Positions 16,041-23,117 of a stretch of 55,590 nucleotides of DNA are shown piece by piece. The stretch lies in the NCBI GenBank assembly GCA_013044075.1, contig JABEVG010000065.1:1-55590 (forward strand), given 5' to 3'. Each line of letters opens with the position of its first letter. The stretch's first letter is position 1. A program made the position numbers and the translations under genes. The notes beneath the pieces were generated by a model. It was not told where the DNA came from. It searched no databases and worked only from the letters and a program-made list of their open reading frames with translations. This DNA is from Gallionella sp. Its GTDB lineage: Bacteria > Pseudomonadota > Gammaproteobacteria > Burkholderiales > Gallionellaceae.

Positions 16041-16058
16041 TATGTGCGTTAGCGCACG
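16041..16058 (+). promoter_or_regulatory. Recurrent palindrome, copy 6 (candidate operator)
   Basis: TATGTGCGTTAGCGCACG followed by GA. It lies about 205 bp upstream of the second DUF3494 gene and in the same orientation. Confidence 0.5.
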
Positions 16059-16262
16059 GAAGCCCGTGACCGAAAGGCGGATAAGTACGCCACGTTTGAC
16101 TGGACTCAATTTGGATTGATCAGCTTTTACTGTTGATTGAGCCGGAGTCACGTGGTTGCCAAACGGATGAGCAAGGACTATCGACGTAGCACACCAATAG
16201 CAGTGCCCGCAAAAGATCGATTGATTTTATCGATGCGTTTCGGGATAAATGAGGAGAAGCAA

Positions 16263-17213
16263 ATGAACAGATTTAATAGCGTTAAGACTGGGATGACTCA
16301 AAGCACGACGCGTCAACTGACTTGGTTCATGGCATTGCTGCTTGCAGCGGTTGCGACAGGATGCGGCGGAGGCGACCCGATTTTGGGTGGCAGCGGAGGC
16401 GGCGGCGGAAACGTAAATCTCACAACAGTCAGCAACCTTGGAATCCTCGCCCCTTACGGGATTGCGTCCGCTGGCGGAATGACTAACACCGGTTTAACTA
16501 AAATTAACGGATCTGTGGTGCTGGATCCAAATCAGACCTGCCAAGGTACTGGTGTTGCTGTTGTAGTTGGTAATACCAATGATTTTGGTACCAGTTGCAA
16601 TGTCACGGCTGGGGCAAACATGGTATCAAACAATGTTGGCGACAAGGTAATTACCCAAATCTGGAATGGAACAAGCGCAGATACAACCACTGCAGATGCT
16701 GTCATATCAGCCCTGAATACCAAGTGGAAAAGCATCTCGCCGGCGAGCCTACCGCTTGCGACCGTTTTGGGTTGCGGAACAATAGGAAACGCTGGTGGTG
16801 CGGGTGCGGGTATAGGTTGCGCGGGCAACGCCACTCTTCCTCCTGGCGTCTATATATCCGCGACGAATTCAACGATTGGTGTAACGGGGACACTCACGCT
16901 CAACGGTAACGCAACCGATGTCTGGGTCTTCCAAGCACCATCTGCGCTTACTACAGCTATCAGTAGCACGATACTTCTGACCGGTGGAGCTAAGGCATCC
17001 AATGTCTGGTGGTACGTTGGCAGTTCAGCAAGTCTGCTTGGGAGCACCACATTCAACGGCAATATCCTGGCTTCCGCATCGATTTCAATGGGCACCAGTG
17101 CCACGTCTTGCGGTCGGTTATTGTCAGGGGCTGCAGGGGCTGGCGCGTTTACATTTCTCGCCAATACCGTTTCAGTACCAGGCAATCCCAATGCACCTGC
17201 TGGTTGCCAATAA
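16263..17213 (+). CDS. DUF3494 (ice-binding-like) lipoprotein, second copy
   Basis: 316 aa from the ATG at 16263, which has GAGGAGAAGCAA upstream. The signal peptide ends in VATGC (lipobox), followed by a Gly-rich linker (GGGDPILGGSGGGGG). The body has the DUF3494 pattern: NLGILAPYGIASAGGM, an LPPGVYISATNSTIGV segment, NATDVWVFQAPSAL, and ASNVWWYVGSSASLLG. Four cysteines in the body may form disulphides, unlike the first copy. It is followed 63 bp later by an OmpA gene, so the pair may build an outer-membrane-anchored surface layer (inference). Ice binding is not implied. Confidence 0.83.
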   Translation: MNRFNSVKTGMTQSTTRQLTWFMALLLAAVATGCGGGDPILGGSGGGGGNVNLTTVSNLGILAPYGIASAGGMTNTGLTKINGSVVLDPNQTCQGTGVAVVVGNTNDFGTSCNVTAGANMVSNNVGDKVITQIWNGTSADTTTADAVISALNTKWKSISPASLPLATVLGCGTIGNAGGAGAGIGCAGNATLPPGVYISATNSTIGVTGTLTLNGNATDVWVFQAPSALTTAISSTILLTGGAKASNVWWYVGSSASLLGSTTFNGNILASASISMGTSATSCGRLLSGAAGAGAFTFLANTVSVPGNPNAPAGCQ

Positions 17214-17276
17214 CAAAGTATGAGGTATTCAGTGTGCAATCTGAACAAACCGCATCAAATTATTTTGGAGAACAAT

Positions 17277-18422
17277 ATGAAAAGAATTTCTAGAACCGCA
17301 GGGGCATTGGGCCTCGTAGGTTGCGCTGTCATGAGCGGCGCATTCGCCGCGACGGACGATTCATTCTGGTACGTTGGCGGCAACATCGGCCAGTCCAGAG
17401 CAAAGATAGACGATGCGCGGATCGCTGCCCAATTGCTGGGTGGGGGTCTAGCCACCAACTCGATCGCCAATGACGATAAAAACACCGCGTTCAAACTGTT
17501 GGGCGGATACCAGTTCAACAGGAATTTTGCGCTGGAAGCGGGCTATTTTGATCTGGGACAATTCGGCTATCAGGCCACGACGACACCGGCCGGAACACTC
17601 AATGGGCGGATCAAACTCAGAGGGGTGAATCTTGATGCAGTCGGCATCCTGCCCGTCACTGAGAAGTTTTCCGCGTTCGGTCGGTTGGGCGTGCAGTACG
17701 CCCAAGCCCAGGACAACTTCAACAGCACCGGAGCAGTCCCCACCCCGACCAACCCGAACCCCAACCAAACCGCCTTGAACTACAAGACCGGCGTGGGGTT
17801 GCAATATGATCTTACCCAATCGCTGGGGATGCGCGCCGAGGCGGAACGCTACCGTATCAACGATGCCGTCGGCAATAAAGGCGACATCAATATGTTTTCG
17901 CTCGGTCTGGTTTACCGGTTCGATCAGCGCAAACCGGCTCCCGTCGAGAAGGTGGCGATGCAGGAACCGGTTGCCGCACCACCACAGATGGTCGTCGTGG
18001 TGATGCCCGCACCCGCGCCGAAGAAGGTGGTGTTCTCGGCAGATTCCGACGCGGACGCGCTGTTTGCTTTCGGCAAGTCTGATATCAAACCCACGGGGCA
18101 ACGTGTCCTCGATAAGTTTGCTGCCGATCTGAAGGGTGCCGATTACGATGTCATTACGGTCACGGGACATACCGACCGGATCGGCTCGCATGCCTACAAC
18201 ATGAAACTGTCCGAGCGGCGTGCCGAAGCGGTTAGAGATTATCTGATTGCGGCGGCTGGCATCCCGGCTGGCAAGATCACGGCCAAAGGAATGGATGGGG
18301 CACAACCGGTGACCAAGCCCGGCGAATGCAAAGGCAATAAAGCCACCAAGAAGCTGGTTGCCTGTCTCGCACCGGATCGTCGCGTGGAAGTCGAAGTTGC
18401 CGCTACGCGCACAGCCAAATAG
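17277..18422 (+). CDS. ompA: OmpA-family outer membrane protein (beta-barrel plus OmpA C-terminal domain)
   Basis: 381 aa from the ATG at 17277 (TTGGAGAAC upstream). The signal peptide ends AFAA. An eight-stranded OmpA-like barrel (about 30-215) begins DSFWYVGGNIGQSRAK and ends FSLGLVYRFDQ. A Pro/Val-rich hinge follows, then the OmpA peptidoglycan-binding domain (about 255-378) with ALFAFGKSDIKPTG and TGHTDRIGSHAYNMKLSERR. A cysteine pair in the domain (GECKGNK and LVACLAPDRR) is typical of the OmpA/OprF group. It should tether outer membrane to peptidoglycan. A dispersed inverted repeat follows the gene. Confidence 0.92.
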   Translation: MKRISRTAGALGLVGCAVMSGAFAATDDSFWYVGGNIGQSRAKIDDARIAAQLLGGGLATNSIANDDKNTAFKLLGGYQFNRNFALEAGYFDLGQFGYQATTTPAGTLNGRIKLRGVNLDAVGILPVTEKFSAFGRLGVQYAQAQDNFNSTGAVPTPTNPNPNQTALNYKTGVGLQYDLTQSLGMRAEAERYRINDAVGNKGDINMFSLGLVYRFDQRKPAPVEKVAMQEPVAAPPQMVVVVMPAPAPKKVVFSADSDADALFAFGKSDIKPTGQRVLDKFAADLKGADYDVITVTGHTDRIGSHAYNMKLSERRAEAVRDYLIAAAGIPAGKITAKGMDGAQPVTKPGECKGNKATKKLVACLAPDRRVEVEVAATRTAK

Positions 18423-18438
18423 TCGGATCGTTCTTGCT

Positions 18439-18500
18439 TTGCAGGAGTCCGACTTGTCGGGCGATTTGGAGTCGTCGCGCAACCAGTTGCGCTCCTGCAA
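18439..18500. repeat. Dispersed palindromic repeat (TTGCAGGAG...CTCCTGCAA)
   Basis: Perfect 9-bp arms (18439-18447, 18492-18500) enclose smaller internal repeats based on GTCGGGC and TTGCGC. It is of the GTAGGAGCGAC type common as REP elements in proteobacteria. It lies 16 bp after the ompA stop and could also act as a terminator. Confidence 0.6.
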
Positions 18501-18517
18501 CGGCATTTATCTCCAAT

Positions 18518-18531
18518 GATTATCCGGGTTG
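18518..18531. repeat. Dispersed 14-bp repeat, copy B
   Basis: GATTATCCGGGTTG is identical to 8595-8608, again just 3' of a TTGCGCTCC palindrome arm. Confidence 0.55.
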
Positions 18532-18568
18532 CTTTAATCGGAATTTACCTTACACGAGGAACACCATC

Positions 18569-18898
18569 ATGAAATTTACGCATAAGCACTACGCTACTTT
18601 CGTCATTGCCATCGCACTGACCTCCGTTCTGGGTTGCGCGTCATCGGCTGCCAAGGAAGGCAAAAAAGAAGCCTCCGACGATGCCGCGATCACGGCCAAA
18701 GTGAACAAGGCGATCTCAGGCGAAGCTTCGCTTAAATCGGCCCAGATCAACGTCGAAACGTCCAGAGGCGTGGTGCTGTTGACCGGCTTCGTCAGTTCCG
18801 CTGCCGCTGAAAATACCGCAACGGAACTTGCACGCTACATCAAGGGTGTGACCCTGGTCAGGGATGGCATTCTGATTCATGGAAAGGACGCAAAATGA
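18569..18898 (+). CDS. BON-domain lipoprotein
   Basis: 109 aa from the ATG at 18569 (ACGAGGAACACC upstream). The signal peptide ends in SVLGC (lipobox). The mature protein has one BON domain: DDAAITAKVNKAISGEASL, INVETSRGVVLLTGFVSS and a KGVTLVRDGILIHG end. It is close in sequence to the BON lipoprotein at 11902-12213, pointing to duplication within the island. It overlaps the next BON gene by 4 bp (ATGA), so the two are translationally coupled. Confidence 0.88.
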   Translation: MKFTHKHYATFVIAIALTSVLGCASSAAKEGKKEASDDAAITAKVNKAISGEASLKSAQINVETSRGVVLLTGFVSSAAAENTATELARYIKGVTLVRDGILIHGKDAK

Positions 18899-19317
18899 AC
18901 AAGTCAGCGAATCTAAAATTAGCCTGCGTGTCAATGCTGTTGGTCGCGGGATTGAGTGCGTGCGACAAGCCGGGTCCGGCAGAGAGCGCGGGCAAAAAAA
19001 TCGACCAGGTGGCAGATGATGCCGGTAAAAAGATCGGCGAAACGAGTGACAAAGTTGCCATTGATATGGCCCGCCAAAGCGAAAGAGCCGGTGTGGTCAT
19101 CGATGATGCCGAGATCACGACCAAGGTCAAGGCGGCATTCTTTGCCGAGCCCGGTTTGAAGTCCCTGCAAATCGGGGTCGATACCGTCAAGGGCGTGGTG
19201 ACATTGAGCGGGTCGGTCGACTCGCAGCCGAATCGCGATAGAGCCGACACATTGGCTGGCGCGGTGGCCGGTGTGAATGAGGTTAACAATCGGCTGGTGG
19301 TGAAATCGCCCAAATAA
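18895..19317 (+). CDS. BON-domain lipoprotein (second of a coupled pair)
   Basis: 140 aa. Signal peptide with lipobox LSAC (Cys23). A helical, amphipathic spacer (about 30-65: AGKKIDQVADDAGKKIGET) precedes a BON domain (DDAEITTKVKAAFFAEPGL, IGVDTVKGVVTLSGSVDSQ, VNEVNNRLVV). The extra helical spacer distinguishes it from the other two BON proteins here. Likely an outer-membrane or periplasmic envelope-stress protein. Confidence 0.87.
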   Translation: MNKSANLKLACVSMLLVAGLSACDKPGPAESAGKKIDQVADDAGKKIGETSDKVAIDMARQSERAGVVIDDAEITTKVKAAFFAEPGLKSLQIGVDTVKGVVTLSGSVDSQPNRDRADTLAGAVAGVNEVNNRLVVKSPK

Positions 19318-19352
19318 GCTGTAGCTGTCACCCATCAATGAAGGAGACGATC

Positions 19353-19640
19353 ATGGAAATAAAAGACGCATATAAACAAAAAAAGACCGCGCAACTGAAA
19401 GAATGGGGCGCGCAAATCAATCTGCTGGAAGCCAAGATGGAGAACATGGGTGCTGACTTGAAGGTCGAGCGTGCCAAGCAACTTAAAGAATTGCGTGCCA
19501 AACAGCATGCCGCTTCGGAAAAAATAATCGAGCTGGGCAAGGCCGGTGGCGAAGCATGGGAGCAAGTAAAATCGACCGCCGACAAAGTCTGGGATGAGCT
19601 TAAGTCGGGCATGGCCGACGCGCATTCCAAATTCAAATAG
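19353..19640 (+). CDS. Small coiled-coil stress-type protein (95 aa)
   Basis: The ATG at 19353 has GAAGGAGACGATC upstream. The product is almost entirely charged helix (MEIKDAYKQKKTAQLKEWG, INLLEAKMENMGADLKVERA, then QVKSTADKVWDELKSGMADA). It resembles the sll1863-type stress proteins seen in many proteobacteria and cyanobacteria, which have no known biochemical function. No signal peptide, so probably cytoplasmic. It is 35 bp downstream of the second BON gene. Confidence 0.75.
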   Translation: MEIKDAYKQKKTAQLKEWGAQINLLEAKMENMGADLKVERAKQLKELRAKQHAASEKIIELGKAGGEAWEQVKSTADKVWDELKSGMADAHSKFK

Positions 19641-19709
19641 CATGGGCAGAGGGTATCGCCGACGGTTTTTCAGCAACCGCATTTATCGGTCGACTTGAGA
19701 GGGCAAGAG

Positions 19710-19931
19710 ATGAATTTTAAGTTGGCACTGGTACTGGTACTCTCAAGCATGGCGGTATTGTTCATCGCACAAAATGTCGCCGTGGTCGAGATCGGTTTTC
19801 TGTTCTGGAGAGTCTCGTTATCAAGTTCGTTGCTGATATTTTTTACCCTGACAACAGGATTCGTTGTGGGTTGGTTCTTGCATAGTCTCCTGGTGTACCG
19901 GCAAGCCAAAGGGAAAAATATTTTGCATTGA
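19710..19931 (+). CDS. LapA-domain (DUF1049) small membrane protein
   Basis: 73 aa from the ATG at 19710 (GAGGGCAAGAG upstream). Two transmembrane helices (about 4-22 and 38-62) flank a short periplasmic segment (NVAVVEIGFLFWRVSLSSS), the typical layout of LapA. LapA partners LapB in regulating LPS synthesis in E. coli, but this stand-alone copy sits at the end of the stress island, away from any lapB, and its role is not assured. Confidence 0.8.
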   Translation: MNFKLALVLVLSSMAVLFIAQNVAVVEIGFLFWRVSLSSSLLIFFTLTTGFVVGWFLHSLLVYRQAKGKNILH

Positions 19932-20044
19932 ATTATCCGGATCGCGAGTCGCGGCATTCGATACTGTAGGGATGGTAGGGGATGCCGAGAATCGGCTTTG
20001 GTCTTATACTCGCGGCTCATTTTTATCATCCCATCCTCCATACC

Positions 20045-20509
20045 ATGTACAGCCATTCTTATTTTTCCCGACCCAGCACCCACTCACCAAAGAACCAGCG
20101 CGGCTTCACCCTGATCGAGATTATGGTCGTGGTCGTCATCATGGGCATCATGGCCGCGTTGGTCGTGCCCAAGCTGATGGGGCGCGCCGATGACGCGCGC
20201 ATCACCGCAGCCAAGCAGGACATCTCCACCATCATGCAGAGCCTCAAACTCTACAAGCTGGACAATCAACGCTATCCGACCACCGAGCAGGGGCTGCAAG
20301 CCTTGGTCAGCAAACCCGTCAGCGGTCCGGCGGCGAACAACTGGAAGACCGGCGGCTATCTGGACAAGCTGCCCAAAGACCCCTGGGGTAATCAATATCA
20401 GTACCTGTCGCCGGGTATCAAAGGCGAGGTCGATGTATTTTCTTTGGGCGCGGATGGACAACCGGGCGGCACGGGTAACGATGCCGATATAGGCTCGTGG
20501 GATCTGTAA
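20045..20509 (+). CDS. gspG: Type II secretion system major pseudopilin GspG
   Basis: 154 aa from the ATG at 20045. A 20-residue basic leader ends at the prepilin peptidase site (NQRG|FTLIEIMVVVVIMGI), with the essential Glu5. The C-terminal part has the GspG signature: RYPTTEQGLQALVSKP, GGYLDKLPKDPWGNQYQYL, ending with the calcium-loop region GADGQPGGTGNDADIGSW. As major pseudopilin it forms the periplasmic pseudopilus that pushes substrates through GspD. First gene of a twelve-gene gsp locus. Confidence 0.95.
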   Translation: MYSHSYFSRPSTHSPKNQRGFTLIEIMVVVVIMGIMAALVVPKLMGRADDARITAAKQDISTIMQSLKLYKLDNQRYPTTEQGLQALVSKPVSGPAANNWKTGGYLDKLPKDPWGNQYQYLSPGIKGEVDVFSLGADGQPGGTGNDADIGSWDL

Positions 20510-21015
20510 AAAAACCTAGTGAGCAAATCGATTGCTGTAGGGGTGGAATTTATTGCGCTCCTACAACTGCTCGCGGCTTCACACTGCTTGAGCTGCTGGT
20601 CGTGATGGTGATCGCCGGCATCATTCTGGGCATGGTGTCATTCAAGGCGATGCCCGACGACCGCCAGGTATTGCAACAGGATGCGCAGCGCATCGCGCTG
20701 TTGCTGCAACTGGCACGCGACGAAGCCATCGTGCGCAACCGCCCCATCGCCTTCGAGGCGGACTCCCGCCAGTATCGTTTCCTGATCCGTGAAGAGCAGG
20801 TCTGGCAAGTGCTGCAACAGGATGACCTGCTGCGCGAACGCGACTTCAAGCGCAGCCCGGTGAATTTTTCCATGACTCCGACTTCCACTGCCGTGCCGCT
20901 GCGCATCGTCTTTGGCCGCGAACCCGTCGATAAACCTTTCGTACTCACGCTCACGGTGGGAGATGCCAGCACCGCAATCCGTGCGGACGGTATCGGTCAC
21001 TTTGAGGTCGAATAA
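20497..21015 (+). CDS. gspH: Type II secretion system minor pseudopilin GspH
   Basis: 172 aa from the GTG at 20497, overlapping the end of gspG by 13 bp. The prepilin site is ARG|FTLLELLVVMVIAGI with Glu5; the leader is unusually long (26 residues). Its central part is encoded by a dispersed palindrome (20536-20565), so the true start could lie later or the leader may have been extended by repeat insertion. The C-terminal domain carries RLALLLQLARDEAIVRN-like GspH features (RIALLLQLARDEA). Confidence 0.88.
   Translation: MGSVKKPSEQIDCCRGGIYCAPTTARGFTLLELLVVMVIAGIILGMVSFKAMPDDRQVLQQDAQRIALLLQLARDEAIVRNRPIAFEADSRQYRFLIREEQVWQVLQQDDLLRERDFKRSPVNFSMTPTSTAVPLRIVFGREPVDKPFVLTLTVGDASTAIRADGIGHFEVE
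20536..20565. repeat. Dispersed palindrome inside the gspH leader region
   Basis: TGTAGGGGTGGAATT and TATTGCGCTCCTACA are imperfect inverted arms (about 11 of 15 paired). It is related to the elements at 18439-18500 and 23039-23054. Confidence 0.55.
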
Positions 21016-21019
21016 ACCC

Positions 21020-21400
21020 ATGTCCTGTCGCCTGCACAATCGCAACGCCGGATTCACGCTCCTAGAGGTGCTGGTCGCCCTGGTGATCGTCGGCACGGCA
21101 TTGGGAGCCAGTCTGCGCGCGGTCGGCAGCCTGACACAGAACAGCGGCGATCTGCGTGCCGCGATGATGGCCACCTGGTCGGCCGAAAATCGTCTGACCC
21201 GGATCCGTCTGGCGCAAGAATGGCCGGCAATCGGAAGCCGCCAGTTCCCCTGCCCGCAAGGCGAGCTGGCCTTGCTGTGCGACGAACAGGTACTGGCCAC
21301 GCCCAATCCATATTTTCGCCGCGTCGAAGTCGGCGTGTACGACAGCGAGCATAGCCGGCGCATCATCAAGTTGACGCAGGTGGTTTCCAATGCGCAATAG
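21020..21400 (+). CDS. gspI: Type II secretion system minor pseudopilin GspI
   Basis: 126 aa from the ATG at 21020. The prepilin site is RNAG|FTLLEVLVALVIVGT with Glu5. The GspI-type body has SWSAENRL-like WSAENRLTRIRLAQEWP, paired cysteines (FPCPQGELALLCDEQ), and RRVEVGVYDSEH. It forms the tip complex with GspH, GspJ and GspK. It overlaps gspJ by 11 bp. Confidence 0.93.
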   Translation: MSCRLHNRNAGFTLLEVLVALVIVGTALGASLRAVGSLTQNSGDLRAAMMATWSAENRLTRIRLAQEWPAIGSRQFPCPQGELALLCDEQVLATPNPYFRRVEVGVYDSEHSRRIIKLTQVVSNAQ

Positions 21401-22004
21401 GCAACGCGGCCTGACGTTGGTCGAGCTGCTGGTCGCCATCAGCATCCTGGGGTTGGTCGCGGTCATCGGCTGGCGCGGACTGGACAGCATCGCGCGCTCG
21501 CGCACCGTGCTCACCGCCGATCTTGAGCAGACGCGCGGCATGCAGCTGACCTTCGCGCAATTGCAAAGCGACTGCGCGCAACTGGCCAATGCCATCACCC
21601 TGCCCAATCGCGCCCCGCTGATGGCGGTTGCCAACGGACTCACGCTGGTACGCACGGTGTACGCGGACAATCAACCGACCCGCTTGCAAGTGATCAGTTA
21701 TCGCGTGCTGGACGGCAAGCTGACGCGCCACGAATCGGTTGCCACGCGCGATTTGACCCAGCTGGATACGTTCTGGCTGGCAGCCATCAATGACACTGAA
21801 ATCAACCCGGGGTTGTTGCTGCAAACCGGCGTGGCAACGATGACCATGCGCATCTGGATGCCGGGGACCATAGACTGGCAGCCCGCTGCGGTCGTCAGCC
21901 AGGGTGCCGCGAATGCGGCCGCGCCGACGGGACTGGAAGTCGTTCTGATACCGCAAGGCGGCACGGACGGAATCCGCAAAATATTTTTGCTGGGTGCAGT
22001 GTGA
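21390..22004 (+). CDS. gspJ: Type II secretion system minor pseudopilin GspJ
   Basis: 204 aa. The prepilin cleavage site is RQRG|LTLVELLVAISILGL, with Leu at +1 instead of Phe and Glu5 present. The body has the GspJ pattern WRGLDSIARSRTVL and a two-cysteine-poor beta domain ending DGIRKIFLLGAV. Part of the pseudopilus tip. It overlaps gspI and, by 4 bp (GTGA), gspK. Confidence 0.92.
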   Translation: MRNRQRGLTLVELLVAISILGLVAVIGWRGLDSIARSRTVLTADLEQTRGMQLTFAQLQSDCAQLANAITLPNRAPLMAVANGLTLVRTVYADNQPTRLQVISYRVLDGKLTRHESVATRDLTQLDTFWLAAINDTEINPGLLLQTGVATMTMRIWMPGTIDWQPAAVVSQGAANAAAPTGLEVVLIPQGGTDGIRKIFLLGAV

Positions 22005-23011
22005 GACGACACGCAACAGCGCGCGCTAAACAACAGGGAGTCGCGGTCATCATGGCCCTGCTGCTCACCACACTGGCCATCACGATCGTCGCCAGTTTGT
22101 TCTGGCAGCAGCAAGTGCAAGTGCGGGCGATCGAGAACCAGCGCCTGCAATTGCAAAAACAATGGATCCTGCGCGGCGCACTGGATTGGGCGAGTTTGAT
22201 CCTGCGCGAAGATGCAAAACATTCCAGCGTGGACAGCCTGGATGAACCTTGGGCCGTGCCGCTGGCAGAAACGCGTCTGGACCAGTATGTCGAAAATGGC
22301 CAGGCCGATAACGATATCGCCGACACCTCCTTGTCGGGCACCATCAGCGACGCGCAAGCACGCTTCAATCTGAACAATCTGAGCAGCAACGGTGTCGTCA
22401 ATCCTGATGCGGTCGCCGCCTTTTCCCGACTGCTTACCGTGCTGCAACTGGATCCCGCACTGGCACTCACCACCGCCAATCTGCTGGCGATGACGTCACC
22501 CGCCAATAGCTTGCCGCCCGCCATCAACACACCGGCATCATCATCCGTCACGCAAACTGCGACGAGTGCCGTACCCAACCTCGCCATCCCGACAGTGGTC
22601 AGCGGCGGCCAGCAAAGCATGGGATATACGCAAGTGGAAGATCTGCTCACCGTGCCCGGTTTCACTCCCGCGCTGCTGGATACACTCAGACCTTATGTGG
22701 TCTTCTTGCCGGGCAGCACCGTCATCAACATCAACACCGCATCCGCACAGGTGATCTCGGCGATATTGGGCCTGTCACTCGCCGATGCCAACGCGCTAGT
22801 GGTATCGCGCACTACCGCCAGCTTTCGCGACCTCGCGGATTTTTCCGCGCGCCTGCCGAACAGTGCTTTTAACGCCGCCAACATCAGCGTCAATACCAGT
22901 TATTTTCTGGTCAACGGAAAAGTGCGCATGAACCGCGCGCGACTGGACATGCAAGCGTTGATACAACGCTATGGTGTGATGACCCAACTGCTGTGGATAC
23001 GGGAGTTTTAA
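22001..23011 (+). CDS. gspK: Type II secretion system minor pseudopilin GspK
   Basis: 336 aa from the GTG at 22001. The leader ends KQQG|VAVIMALLLTTLAI; the Glu5 of other pseudopilins is missing, as is normal for GspK. The large insert domain includes ARFNLNNLSSNG and a helix-hairpin region MGYTQVEDLLTVPGFTP; the C-terminus has VININTASAQVI and NTSYFLVNGKVRMNRARL. It caps the pseudopilus tip and may gate substrate entry. Confidence 0.93.
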   Translation: MRRHATARAKQQGVAVIMALLLTTLAITIVASLFWQQQVQVRAIENQRLQLQKQWILRGALDWASLILREDAKHSSVDSLDEPWAVPLAETRLDQYVENGQADNDIADTSLSGTISDAQARFNLNNLSSNGVVNPDAVAAFSRLLTVLQLDPALALTTANLLAMTSPANSLPPAINTPASSSVTQTATSAVPNLAIPTVVSGGQQSMGYTQVEDLLTVPGFTPALLDTLRPYVVFLPGSTVININTASAQVISAILGLSLADANALVVSRTTASFRDLADFSARLPNSAFNAANISVNTSYFLVNGKVRMNRARLDMQALIQRYGVMTQLLWIREF

Positions 23012-23038
23012 CCCTCGCTGGACAAGGCGACCCCTATC

Positions 23039-23054
23039 GCGCAATAAATTGCGC
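23039..23054. repeat. 16-bp palindrome between gspK and gspL
   Basis: GCGCAATAAATTGCGC is a perfect 7-bp-arm palindrome with a 2-bp centre, of the same family as the dispersed repeat at 20536. It lies in the only sizeable gap (106 bp) within the gspG-N run and could attenuate transcription, although no T-run follows directly. Confidence 0.55.
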
Positions 23055-23117
23055 CGCCACCCTGAAACGACCGTTTTTTGTTATATGCTTGCCCCCTCAA
23101 AACAGGCCTGATAAAAA

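Larger units (their letters stand above)
15845..16262. other. 418-bp divergent promoter region with two copies of the recurrent palindrome
   Basis: It separates the leftward AI-2E cluster from the rightward DUF3494-OmpA-BON cluster. No gene is recognised, although an open frame enters the DUF3494 gene from the left. Two palindrome copies (15975-15992, 16041-16058), about 65 bp apart, point in opposite directions, one to each cluster. Confidence 0.6.
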
